From Candidatus Cloacimonadota bacterium (GTDB taxonomy: Bacteria; Cloacimonadota; Cloacimonadia; JGIOTU-2): a DNA stretch of 13,711 nucleotides. Numbering within the stretch: the stretch's first letter is position 1; each line of letters opens with the position of its first letter. Below are positions 5,708 through 13,440 of the stretch, one piece after another. The notes beneath the pieces are model-generated. The model saw nothing but the letters and a program-made list of their open reading frames with translations, was not told the origin of the DNA and made no database searches. Location: the NCBI GenBank assembly GCA_014384665.1, contig JACNFI010000347.1:1-13711 (forward strand), read 5' to 3'. A program made the translations under genes and the position numbers.

Positions 5708-7144
5708 TCAGACACTAAGTAAATTTTTCAATCTTTTAACCACCTCATCTTTTCCTAATATGTCAATTATCATCGGCAAATCAGGACCGTGACATTTTCC
5801 ATATAAAGCAATCCGAATAGGAAAATACAATTCTTTTCCTCTTACTGAAAGAATTTCTGAAGTTTTTTTGAGCAAATTTCCTATGTCTTCATTTGATAAA
5901 TCTTGAAGTTTGCTAATCTCCTCAATCCACAAAAGATAAATTTTTTGTGAATTTTCATCAGAAATAATTTCTTTTTCTTCATTTGAAAATTTCAAATCTT
6001 TGTAAAACATTTCAGTTTGAGCAATTATTTCAGAAAGATTTGATATTCGTTTGCGTCCCATTGAAACGACCTTCAGATACTTTTTTTTATTTGAAATATC
6101 AAATCCAGCATTTTCAAAAAATGGTTTTGCTTTTTCTGCAACATATTTTAGCCCAAGATTCCGAAGATAATGACCGTTCATCCAGTTTAATTTCTCAAAG
6201 TCAAAAACTGCTCCAGATTTTGTAATTCTTTTTATAGAGAATACTTTTTCTAATTCTTGTAAAGAATAAATTTCTCTATCATCTGCAGCGTGCCAGCCCA
6301 AAAGTGCAATGAAATTTAGCAAGGCTTCTGGCAGATATCCTTTTTCAAGATAACTCTCCACCGCCACATCGCCCTGACGCTTACTTAACTTGCTTTTGTC
6401 TGGATTGAGCAGAAGTGGAAGATGCACAAATTTTGGCAATTCCCACCCAAATGCTTGATAAAGAAAAATATGCTTGGGTGTGCTGGAAAGCCATTCCTCA
6501 CCACGAATTATATGCGTTATTTTCATAAGATGGTCATCAATAACATTTGCAAGATGATATGTAGGGAAGCCGTCGGCTTTTATAAGAATCTGGTCTTCAA
6601 CAAGATTGTTTTCTACCTCCACTTTTTCGCGGACTTTATCATAAAAAACTGTTTTTCCTTCTTTGGGAAATTTCAGACGAATGACATAAGGGGCATTCTT
6701 CTCAAGTTTTTCTTCAATTTCCTTTTTGGAAAGATTTCTGCATTTGCCATCATACATCAATGACAGTTTTCTTTCCCGTCTCTCTTCGCGAAGTTTTTCC
6801 AAACGTTCCTCTGAGCAAAAGCAATAATAAGCATTACCAGAATCAAGCAGTTTCTGGGCATATTTTTTGTATAATCCTGTCCTTTCTGATTGAACATAAG
6901 GAGCAAAAGGACCGCCAATATCGGGACCCTCATCATAAGTAAGTCCGATTGCTTTCAAGGTTGAGATTAAATTTTCCAGAGCACCAGATACATATCTTTT
7001 TCTGTCAGTATCTTCAATTCGGAGGATAAATTCACCATTATTCTTTTGTGCAAAAAGGTAATTAAAAAGCGCAGTTCGCAAACCTCCAACATGAAGAAAT
7101 CCTGTAGGACTTGGTGCAAAGCGGACTCTGATTTTATTACACAT
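5708..7144 (-). CDS. gltX: Glutamyl-tRNA synthetase (GluRS)
   Basis: Class I synthetase that charges tRNA-Glu. The product is 478 residues from the ATG at 7144 (E. coli 471). The frame can be extended 20 codons to a TTG at 7204, but IRVRFAPSPTG begins right after the ATG, as in the family. Visible motifs are FAPSPTGFLHVGG (HIGH equivalent HVGG at 18-21) and the zinc knuckle C108-F-C110 ... Y131-x3-C135. HIIRGEEWLSSTPKH and the KMSKS loop KLSKRQG (from 252) follow, then an all-helical anticodon-binding domain. The ribosome site is weak (gagaag). It is the first gene of the co-directional run toward glnS, with a 294-bp spacer between them. Both enzymes belong to the same GlxRS superfamily. Confidence 0.95.
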   Translation of the reverse strand: MCNKIRVRFAPSPTGFLHVGGLRTALFNYLFAQKNNGEFILRIEDTDRKRYVSGALENLISTLKAIGLTYDEGPDIGGPFAPYVQSERTGLYKKYAQKLLDSGNAYYCFCSEERLEKLREERRERKLSLMYDGKCRNLSKKEIEEKLEKNAPYVIRLKFPKEGKTVFYDKVREKVEVENNLVEDQILIKADGFPTYHLANVIDDHLMKITHIIRGEEWLSSTPKHIFLYQAFGWELPKFVHLPLLLNPDKSKLSKRQGDVAVESYLEKGYLPEALLNFIALLGWHAADDREIYSLQELEKVFSIKRITKSGAVFDFEKLNWMNGHYLRNLGLKYVAEKAKPFFENAGFDISNKKKYLKVVSMGRKRISNLSEIIAQTEMFYKDLKFSNEEKEIISDENSQKIYLLWIEEISKLQDLSNEDIGNLLKKTSEILSVRGKELYFPIRIALYGKCHGPDLPMIIDILGKDEVVKRLKNLLSV

Positions 7145-7273
7145 ATTGAGCAACTTCTCTGACTTTTTCTTTTCAACAAATTTATTTTGGATTAAAGGTG
7201 TCAATGATAAATTTTTTCAAAACAAATTTATGTGGGTTCAAAATATGAATGAGTTCACAATAAAAACCCGCGA

Positions 7274-7292
7274 TCCCCAATTAAATTGGGGA
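7274..7292. repeat. Palindrome tccccaatt-a-aattgggga
   Basis: A perfect 9-bp inverted repeat around one base. It is of the same cccc-AT-gggg style as the palindromes at 813-831 and 863-878. No T-run follows it. Confidence 0.75.
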
Positions 7293-7294
7293 CA

Positions 7295-7352
7295 CCCCGT
7301 TAGATGCTCTTGCCTGTCACGATTTCTAGGGATGTAATTCTATCTAACGGGG
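7295..7352. repeat. 58-bp hairpin element with ccccgttagat / atctaacgggg arms
   Basis: The 11-bp arms at 7295-7305 and 7342-7352 pair perfectly around a 36-nt loop containing cttgcctgtcacga and tttctaggga. Part of this loop is echoed at 879-897. Confidence 0.8.
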
Positions 7353-7358
7353 CAGGCA

Positions 7359-7422
7359 CGAAATACTCGAAAATGGTTCGTATAAATTCAGTAATACCCG
7401 TATGTATTTTTCGCGTATTTCG
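7359..7422. repeat. 64-bp hairpin element with 15-bp arms
   Basis: cgaaatactcgaaaa (7359-7373) faces ttttcgcgtatttcg (7408-7422), pairing at 14 of 15 positions around a 34-nt loop. It lies 48 bp past the DUF4143 gene's stop and would end its transcript in a stable hairpin, though without a T-run. Confidence 0.75.
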
Positions 7423-7470
7423 CGGGAGATACCTTTTTAGAGTGGACTCTTGAATATTTATTAGAAAAAT

Positions 7471-8742
7471 TTAAACGACGCAATTTACTAAAAATAAAGG
7501 GAGAAAGTAAACTACTGTATTCTCGAACTTGCGAATACCATAAAAATCTCTGGATAATACAAAAGCTGCTGTGGGTTTGTATTTCTTAATAAAATTTATC
7601 ATTGATCTGTTAAGAGTAATACTATTTAAGTTAAATTTTACTTCAATGGGAACAAGGTGATTATGTTTTTCAAGAATGAAATCCACTTCTGCCTTGGACT
7701 TGGTACGCCAGAATTTTGGAATAACACCATTTTTAACTAATTCAGAAAAAACCATATTTTCATATAAAGCGCCTGTATCAGTTCTTAAATTTGCTTCGCC
7801 CATAGCATCAATAATTATATTTCTAAAGCCAGAATCATAAAAATAAACTTTTTGCGATTTTACCAATTCCTGTAGCTTGTTACTGTAATAAGGATTAAGT
7901 AATTTCACTACAAATGTCTTTTCCAGAATATTCAAATGCTTTAGTAACCTTTCATATCCTAGATTTGTAAAATTAGATAATTCTTTTAGTACAACCAAAT
8001 TACCAATCTGCAAACTCAGTGTTTTAACTAATTTTGATAATTCATAATCTGCAGATAGATTTAGAATTTCTCTTATCTCTTTTAACATATATGTAATATA
8101 AATATTTCTTAATACTATTTTCTTTTCGTTGGTGTCATTTGTAGTAACCTGGCGGGGATACCCACCATAAACAATAAAATTATCCATTAAAATTGCCAAT
8201 CTTTTACAAAGTGCATCTGGCAAATTGGGCAGATTGTCTGAAAGTTGATAGCATTTTTCTTTTATTTCTCTTTGTATCTTAAGAAAAAAATTATTTTTTA
8301 ACTCTTTATCTTTATACTCCAAATACTCACAAAAATTAAATGGATATAAATAAAAAATAAATATTCTGCCAACAAGATATTTAGTTGCCTGTATAGTTAG
8401 TTCCAGTGCAGAAGAACCCGAAATTATTAATTTCTTATTTGGATAAGTGTCATATATATATTTTAACTTTTGCCCACCTGCTTTTGCATATTGAAATTCG
8501 TCTATGATAAGAATTTTACAATTTTTCAAGTAGAATTCCGCAAACACTTTTACATCCTCTTCGAAAAGATGTAAGATATCCGGATCTTCGAAACTAATGA
8601 ATTTTACTGACTTTAAATTTTTGCTAATATGCTTTAGCAAAGTGGTTTTTCCACATTGTCTGGAACCTAAAATTGCTAAGATTTCAGGGGCATCCAGACG
8701 TTTTTTCAGTATTATTTCTAAATCTCTTTTTACATAAACCAT
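7471..8742 (-). CDS. AAA-family ATPase with C-terminal DUF4143 domain
   Basis: 423 residues with the standard AAA_14 + DUF4143 layout. Walker A is GSRQCGKTTL (26-35), Walker B is ILIIDEFQ (77-84) and the sensor region is LIISGSSALEL (105-114). LVGRIFIFYLYPFNFCEYL (123-141) is typical of the family. A winged-helix-like middle (about 230-280) is followed by a C-terminal domain holding GALYENMVFSEL, RTKSKAEVDFIL (E352, D354) and PIEVKF (E367, K369), a PD-(D/E)XK nuclease-like arrangement. The biological role of this family is not established. Members occur in many, often variable, copies in anaerobes. The ATG at 8742 has GGAAG upstream. It diverges from the fusion gene and is flanked by hairpin repeats, which suggests an accessory gene. 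Confidence 0.88.
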   Translation of the reverse strand: MVYVKRDLEIILKKRLDAPEILAILGSRQCGKTTLLKHISKNLKSVKFISFEDPDILHLFEEDVKVFAEFYLKNCKILIIDEFQYAKAGGQKLKYIYDTYPNKKLIISGSSALELTIQATKYLVGRIFIFYLYPFNFCEYLEYKDKELKNNFFLKIQREIKEKCYQLSDNLPNLPDALCKRLAILMDNFIVYGGYPRQVTTNDTNEKKIVLRNIYITYMLKEIREILNLSADYELSKLVKTLSLQIGNLVVLKELSNFTNLGYERLLKHLNILEKTFVVKLLNPYYSNKLQELVKSQKVYFYDSGFRNIIIDAMGEANLRTDTGALYENMVFSELVKNGVIPKFWRTKSKAEVDFILEKHNHLVPIEVKFNLNSITLNRSMINFIKKYKPTAAFVLSRDFYGIRKFENTVVYFLPLFLVNCVV

Positions 8743-8870
8743 AATAACTTCTTCCTTTTACAAAAAAAATTAATAGGATTATTTTTGGTATGAAACAAAT
8801 TTTAGCAGGGTTATTTGTCAAGTTTTATCTTAAACAGAATTATCCTTTATTCAAATTTATGACCATAAAC

Positions 8871-8899
8871 TTGACATAAAAAATATCTTTATTTCTTAT
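8871..8899 (+). promoter_or_regulatory. Candidate promoter of the aldolase/phosphatase fusion gene
   Basis: A perfect TTGACA (8871-8876) is followed after 17 nt by TCTTAT (8894-8899, four of six -10 matches). The leader to the ATG at 8966 would be about 60 nt. Motif match only. Confidence 0.45.
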
Positions 8900-8955
8900 A
8901 CAAAAAATTTTCGGATAAATTTATGAATAAATCTCTAAACAAAAAGAAAAATTCT

Positions 8956-8960
8956 GGAGG
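8956..8960 (+). promoter_or_regulatory. Strong ribosome binding site GGAGG of the fusion gene
   Basis: GGAGG lies 5 nt before the ATG at 8966. It is the best Shine-Dalgarno match in the window and fixes the start of the 1196-residue protein. Confidence 0.8.
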
Positions 8961-8965
8961 TAAAA

Positions 8966-11900
8966 ATGGCAAGAAAAAATCAAATAAAAAACTTATTAGA
9001 ACAGCTTGATACAGAAATCAAAAAACCTGGCTCAGGCGAGTTGCCAGAAATTGTGGTAATACCCGATTTTCACGGAGAGATCAATCTGCTCCTGAAATAT
9101 CTTGCTGATATTATTTCGCAAAAAGTTGGAAAAGCCGTTCTTCTTAATCATGAGATTTTCCCGGAAAAATCCATTCAGAAACAATTGAAAGAGCAAAATG
9201 TAGATATTCAAAAAATTGATTTGAACATCCATCTTTTAGGTGACCTTTTAGACCGTGGACCTTATGGAATTAAATGCTTCAAGGTTGCAGAGGAATTGGT
9301 GAACCTTGGTATTGCCAAACTCATAACAGGCAATCACGATTTGTGGGCTTTTCTCAATCTGCTGGATTTTCATCTACCGGTTTACAAAGGATATAATTTC
9401 TACGGACACAAAGAGTCAGAAAAACTTGTCCAAGAACATTGGAATGACGAGGAAATTGCAAAAGATAGGATCTTCTGGTGGGCAGAAAAACTTGTTGAAT
9501 ATAATGACTCACAAAATCAATTTCAGGAAGATTTTTTCAATGGCAAAGCAAAAGAAGTGAGAGAAAAATTCATTGGCTATTATAAAAAGTATATGAAGAG
9601 TAAATCATGGGATAAGCAACAGATGCTTGTCTGGGAAGATTTTTGCGGACACTTTGCTCATATTCATGTTGATAAACCTTATGTTGGACTGAACGGCATT
9701 GGAAAAACATCCGTTCTTTGGTGGAAAAATGTTAATAATGAACTTATAAAAGGTTATGAGACAAGAGGGCAAAATGGTGCAAACACCGAAGAATTGAATA
9801 TTTGGAAAGAAGCTATTTCCTTGGTAGAAAAAATTTCTAAAGAAACTGAAAAACGATTGAACAAATCCATTTCAGAAGGCAAATGGTGGTGGAAAGTTTT
9901 CAATGATATAAATCATCAGAATTATACATCCGCGGAATGGTGGGGAAAAGATTGGTCATCTCACAAAGGATGGGGTGCGCATATTATTGAAGATGAACTT
10001 AATGAGGAATTTCAAAAACCAATCACATTCCTTATCCGAAAAAGAGATAATCAATATCTCAAGGCTGTGAATTCTACAAATACGAAAGAAATAATCTCAT
10101 TATCAAAAGATGAAGATTTTGCACCTGGGCATAAAGTATTTAATGAATTGAGAAAAGGTAACAAGGCTCTAATCGCCACAAATATTGTAAGTTACAATCA
10201 AATAGAAGGGCATCTACGAGCAGCAATGGAACAAAATGCCGCTATCATTTTTGAAGTCGCTCGCTCTCAACTTAGTTATGCTCTTGACGAAAACAAAGCA
10301 ACCAAATACATAAAAAGAATTGCTAAAAAAATTAATTGTGATATCCCAATTGTTCTTCACGGTGACCATATCCAATATGGAGCAAAACTCTTTGCACAAA
10401 AAGCAATTCTTAAAGATGAATATGAAAAAGTGCTTGGCAAAGGAAGTTTTTCAGATGATATTGATGTTGATTCTATTGATGAGAAAATTCTGCAGAATGT
10501 TCAAAATCGTTTGAAAGAAAACTCTAAAAATGAGAGAGAAGAAATCACAAAAGTAATCAAGCGGCTCATCAAAGCAGGATTTACTTCAATAGCAATTGAT
10601 GCTTCTACTATTTTTGATGAATATGGCGGGGATGCGGTTCTTGATTATTATTCAAAATTCGGAACTGATGAAGAAAAACTTGTTGTGAAATTAGAAGAAA
10701 GCTTTGCACTTCCATTAGAGTTTGGAGTAGAATTTCTGAAACTGAATCCTGAAACTGGGCAGAATAAATTATCTGAAATGAAAGAAAAAATTGTTTCAGA
10801 TATGAAAATTCGCGGAAGAGCAAAATCTGAAATTGATACAAGAATAAATGAACTTCAGGCGTCTTTTGGAGTTCTGACAAAAGAAGCAAATAAAAATGGT
10901 TTTACTCCAAATAATGTAATTTCTGCTTATGACAAAATTATGAAAGAAATAGCACAAGCAACTGTTGCTGGAAAAATCTCTGATGAAATTCTGAATACAA
11001 TAAGCAATAACCAAAAACTTATGCTTTTACCAACAAGCAATGCAGAAGAAACTGCCTTTCAAGTTAGACAAATAGACCTTTTGGTTGAGAAGCACAAACC
11101 TGAACTTGTTGGATTATTTGGCAAAGAGATAGAAGTCGGACATGTTGATAAAAAAGTGCCAAATCCTCGTCGTGGCGGGAAAATGGAAGCAAAAATGACA
11201 CATCCAATCGCAGTTGATGTGATGAGCAAATATATCACTTCAAAAGGGCTGACTTTTGACTTGATTGCAACAAATAACGGCTCAGGACACGGAACAGATT
11301 TTGATAAAAAGACACTCACACCCATATCTCAAGTTGGCAAGATAAGTCCGTTTTTGACAAAAGAACTCCAACAGATCGCAGAAAAATATAATGCATCTAT
11401 TGCTCAACACGGAACTTCCGGAAGCGATATGGATGAACTTGCAGAACTATCTGAAGCAGGTGTGATAAAGTTCAATATTGCAACAAACTATCAGCAAATT
11501 ATCCTGAATGTCCTATCAAATTTAGACGATGGAGATGACGGATTTTACTTGTTAGAAAAATGCAAAAATGATTCAGATGCTTTGATAAGCGGTCTTCATG
11601 AAAAGGCAAGAGAAAAAATGAAAAAATTTGCTCTCCAAATCAAAGAAAATGAGAAAGTTGTAGAAATCAAAAATGATGATTCGCTATTTATGCAATTTCT
11701 AAAAACAACTTATGATTGGGGAATGAAAAAAGGGAAGATAAATGAAACTTCATCAAAAGAAGATATTGCAACCGTTTTCGCAAAAGAGTTCAAACGAAGT
11801 TTTAATAAAATGGATGAAAAATTGCATTGGAATCAGGCAAATTACATTTACAATTCAGACCTAAAAAAACTGGCATTATTTTATCGGAGTAATTTCACGC

Positions 11901-12556
11901 TATATCTCAAAGACGATTATGGAAATGTTTATACTCACGGCTGGCTGCCTGTTGATGAGAAAACAGGTCAGATTAAGTTTACATATAAAGATGTGGAGTA
12001 TGAAGGAAAAAATATTTGGCAAGGGCTTGAAAAAATCCAAAATGATATTAGAGATTTGAGTAAACCGCTTTCAGAACTTCACGAAGCACTCAGTTTGGTA
12101 AATTCTTGGTACGCAGATAAGACCACAAAGATCAAACCAAATCATATTGGAAATTATATAAAGAATGTTGGTCTGGAAAAAATATACAAAAACATCGGCA
12201 TCAGATGCTGGTTTACCTGTCATAATCCTATCAACAAACTTCAAAAAGAAGGCTTGAGTTTCAAATCTCAAGATGGTGATTATCTGCATTTTTCTATTGA
12301 TAAAGGTATGAGTTGGAGAGTTTTCAAAGATTTGGGAGGATATACTATTCTTGACAAAGATGGTATCAAGTTGCGTGGATTTTCTGATTTGGATTTCAAA
12401 AAAATAGTTGACAATCCCCCAACAATGAAACTTGATAAAAATGAACAGGGAAAATTCATAATAAAAGATGAATGGGAAAACGAAGGATTAAAAAGATATG
12501 ATTTTCTTAAAATTATGAAAAAACAATTAGAAGAGGAACTTATAAGCCACGAATGA
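8966..12556 (+). CDS. Nested fusion: class II fructose-bisphosphate aldolase inside a class III fructose-1,6-bisphosphatase-like metallophosphatase
   Basis: 1196 residues. The N-terminal part has the metallophosphatase motifs PDFHGE (D34, H36), LLGDLLDRGP (D93; DRG 96-98) and TGNHDLW (N123, H124). The C-terminal part continues as the second half of a class III FBPase: LYLKDDYGNVYTHGWLPVDE (979-998, H991), then TCHNPINKLQKEG (H1086), then a GGYTILDKDGIKLRGF strand pair. Bacillus Fbp has the same blocks in the same order: HGCIPVDENG, INGHTPVK, GIAGYTLLYNS. Between them, about residues 395-900 form a class II aldolase. Its motifs are IVLHGDH (D467, H468), GFTSIAIDAS (538-547), KEIEVGH (720-726), NNGSGHG (H775), AQHGTSGSDMDEL (H815) and IKFNIATN (N837), covering the zinc ligands and catalytic residues. 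Residues 160-340 are Trp-rich. Inferred activity: triose phosphates to FBP to fructose 6-phosphate. Confidence 0.8.
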   Translation: MARKNQIKNLLEQLDTEIKKPGSGELPEIVVIPDFHGEINLLLKYLADIISQKVGKAVLLNHEIFPEKSIQKQLKEQNVDIQKIDLNIHLLGDLLDRGPYGIKCFKVAEELVNLGIAKLITGNHDLWAFLNLLDFHLPVYKGYNFYGHKESEKLVQEHWNDEEIAKDRIFWWAEKLVEYNDSQNQFQEDFFNGKAKEVREKFIGYYKKYMKSKSWDKQQMLVWEDFCGHFAHIHVDKPYVGLNGIGKTSVLWWKNVNNELIKGYETRGQNGANTEELNIWKEAISLVEKISKETEKRLNKSISEGKWWWKVFNDINHQNYTSAEWWGKDWSSHKGWGAHIIEDELNEEFQKPITFLIRKRDNQYLKAVNSTNTKEIISLSKDEDFAPGHKVFNELRKGNKALIATNIVSYNQIEGHLRAAMEQNAAIIFEVARSQLSYALDENKATKYIKRIAKKINCDIPIVLHGDHIQYGAKLFAQKAILKDEYEKVLGKGSFSDDIDVDSIDEKILQNVQNRLKENSKNEREEITKVIKRLIKAGFTSIAIDASTIFDEYGGDAVLDYYSKFGTDEEKLVVKLEESFALPLEFGVEFLKLNPETGQNKLSEMKEKIVSDMKIRGRAKSEIDTRINELQASFGVLTKEANKNGFTPNNVISAYDKIMKEIAQATVAGKISDEILNTISNNQKLMLLPTSNAEETAFQVRQIDLLVEKHKPELVGLFGKEIEVGHVDKKVPNPRRGGKMEAKMTHPIAVDVMSKYITSKGLTFDLIATNNGSGHGTDFDKKTLTPISQVGKISPFLTKELQQIAEKYNASIAQHGTSGSDMDELAELSEAGVIKFNIATNYQQIILNVLSNLDDGDDGFYLLEKCKNDSDALISGLHEKAREKMKKFALQIKENEKVVEIKNDDSLFMQFLKTTYDWGMKKGKINETSSKEDIATVFAKEFKRSFNKMDEKLHWNQANYIYNSDLKKLALFYRSNFTLYLKDDYGNVYTHGWLPVDEKTGQIKFTYKDVEYEGKNIWQGLEKIQNDIRDLSKPLSELHEALSLVNSWYADKTTKIKPNHIGNYIKNVGLEKIYKNIGIRCWFTCHNPINKLQKEGLSFKSQDGDYLHFSIDKGMSWRVFKDLGGYTILDKDGIKLRGFSDLDFKKIVDNPPTMKLDKNEQGKFIIKDEWENEGLKRYDFLKIMKKQLEEELISHE

Positions 12557-12568
12557 ACACGAAGTAAA
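12549..12568 (+). repeat. Decamer-type repeat that supplies the fusion gene's stop codon
   Basis: Two cacgaa-started units (cacgaatgaa, cacgaagtaa) lie head to tail. The final residues H-E and the TGA of the fusion protein fall in the first unit. The same unit occurs on the minus strand within the secreted protein's C-terminal domain (118-126). Confidence 0.55.
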
Positions 12569-12583
12569 ATAACAATAAAAGAT

Positions 12584-12625
12584 ACGGAGGACGGAAAACG
12601 GATAAATGGAAAATGGAAAATGGCG
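12584..12625 (+). repeat. Degenerate heptamer array, six units
   Basis: The sequence divides cleanly into acggagg, acggaaa, acggata, aatggaa, aatggaa and aatggcg. It is non-coding and lies between the fusion gene and the phosphofructokinase. The period is the same as in the heptamer tract at 19-46. Confidence 0.65.
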
Positions 12626-12660
12626 GTAAAATGGACAAAAAGATAAAATTCGTGAATATC

Positions 12661-12693
12661 CCCGCCTGCCAAAGAACTTGTTCGGCGGGCAGG
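12661..12693. repeat. GC-rich hairpin cccgcctgcc ... ggcgggcagg
   Basis: Two alternative 6-bp stems are possible: cccgcc with ggcggg, or cctgcc with ggcagg. It is GC-rich in an AT-rich spacer and follows the fusion gene by about 105 bp. There is no T-run, so a terminator role is uncertain. Confidence 0.6.
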
Positions 12694-12731
12694 TGTGTAA
12701 ATCTATGGCAAAAAATTAGTGTCTATTTGCT

Positions 12732-12793
12732 TGCCTTGCCGTAGTTTGACGCCAGTTCTCCGTAGTAGTGCAACTACGAAGGGTGAAAAGGCA
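12732..12793. repeat. Two-tier hairpin element upstream of the phosphofructokinase
   Basis: The outer stem is tgcctt (12732-12737) with aaggca (12788-12793). The inner stem is cgtagtt (12740-12746) with aactacg (12772-12778). A second cgtagt at 12761-12766 can compete for the same arm, giving a switch-like pair of folds. It ends 23 bp before the phosphofructokinase ATG. Confidence 0.6.
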
Positions 12794-12816
12794 GATGGCA
12801 AAATAATTAGAGAAAA

Positions 12817-13440
12817 ATGAAAACTGAAAAGAAAAAAGGAACTATCGCTATTTTAACTGGCGGTGGAGATGTCCCGGGATTAAACCCCGCTATTCGTGCA
12901 ATTACTATAAGGGCAATCCGTGAAGGATATCAGATAATTGGGATTCGGCGTGGATGGGCTGGTTTGGTCGAAATGGTTCGTGACAAAGATGCTGATAACA
13001 GTTTGCATTATGAAATTCTTACCGAAGAGAAAGTGAACAAAATTGGAAGAAGTGGCGGCACATTCCTGCATTCTTCAAGAACTCGTCCGAGCAATGTTCA
13101 TCAAATAAATCTTCCTGAATATTTGAGGGAAAAATACAAGGGCGAGACAAATGACCTAACTTCAGAAGTTTTGAAAAATCTTGATTTTCTGGGCATTGAT
13201 TATCTTATTCCGATTGGTGGTGATGACACATTGAGCTATGCAGTGCGACTGCATAAAGAAGGTGTCAAAACTGTTGCTATCCCCAAAACTATGGATAATG
13301 ATGTGCCTGGCACAGATTATTGCATCGGCTTCAGCACTTGCGTCACCAGAACCATAATGATGACTAATAGTTTACGTACCAATGCTGGCTCTCACGAAAG
13401 ATTTTTAGTTATTGAAGTGTTCGGTAGATATGCTGGATTT
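12817..13440 (+). CDS. pfp: 6-phosphofructokinase with pyrophosphate-type signatures, N-terminal 208 residues only
   Basis: It catalyses phosphorylation of fructose 6-phosphate to the 1,6-bisphosphate. Residues 10-23 (TIAILTGGGDVPGL region) begin the nucleotide/pyrophosphate-binding fold. GGDD (134-137) and PKTMDND (156-162) are the forms that mark PPi-dependent enzymes, where ATP enzymes have GGDG and PGTIDND. EVFGRYAGF (200-208) is the substrate-binding MGR region. ATG 12817 is the first start after an in-frame TAG at 12808; its ribosome site is weak (gagaa). A full enzyme needs roughly 130-200 more residues, but after residue 208 the family resemblance ends abruptly and the frame runs into GC-rich foreign sequence. 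Its position after the fusion gene places two fructose-1,6-bisphosphate enzymes together. PPi dependence follows from known signature residues and is not proven. Confidence 0.85.

Larger units (their letters stand above)
7145..7470. other. Non-coding region with three hairpin elements
   Basis: This spacer between the end of the DUF4143 ATPase and the start of gltX has no convincing gene. It holds the palindrome at 7274-7292, the stem at 7295-7352 and the stem at 7359-7422 back to back. The 130 bases nearest gltX should contain its promoter, but I see no strong box pair. No T-box antiterminator features are visible. Confidence 0.7.

Noticed and set aside
7145..7204. N-terminal 20-residue extension of GluRS from a TTG
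   Set aside because: Family proteins start just before the RVRFAPSPTG strand, and the ATG at 7144 gives the normal length.
7145..7470. T-box or other tRNA-sensing leader before gltX
   Set aside because: There is no T-box consensus, no specifier stem and no terminator/antiterminator pair. The hairpins present look like mobile palindromes.
8793..8821. Minus-strand TTGACA (8821-8816) as the DUF4143 gene promoter
   Set aside because: No acceptable -10 box is found at 15-18 nt spacing. It may still be an upstream element, but this is not supportable.
9650..9670. GHFAHIHV (229-234 region) as the missing metal-binding half of the N-terminal phosphatase
   Set aside because: It is possible, but the C-terminal THGWLPVDE and CHNPINK blocks match class III FBPase in order and surroundings, so a split domain is the better reading.
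12280..12672. Minus-strand 130-codon ORF at the end of the fusion gene
   Set aside because: It is an antisense shadow, Ser/Phe-rich as expected from AT-rich reverse frames, and runs into the repeat spacer.
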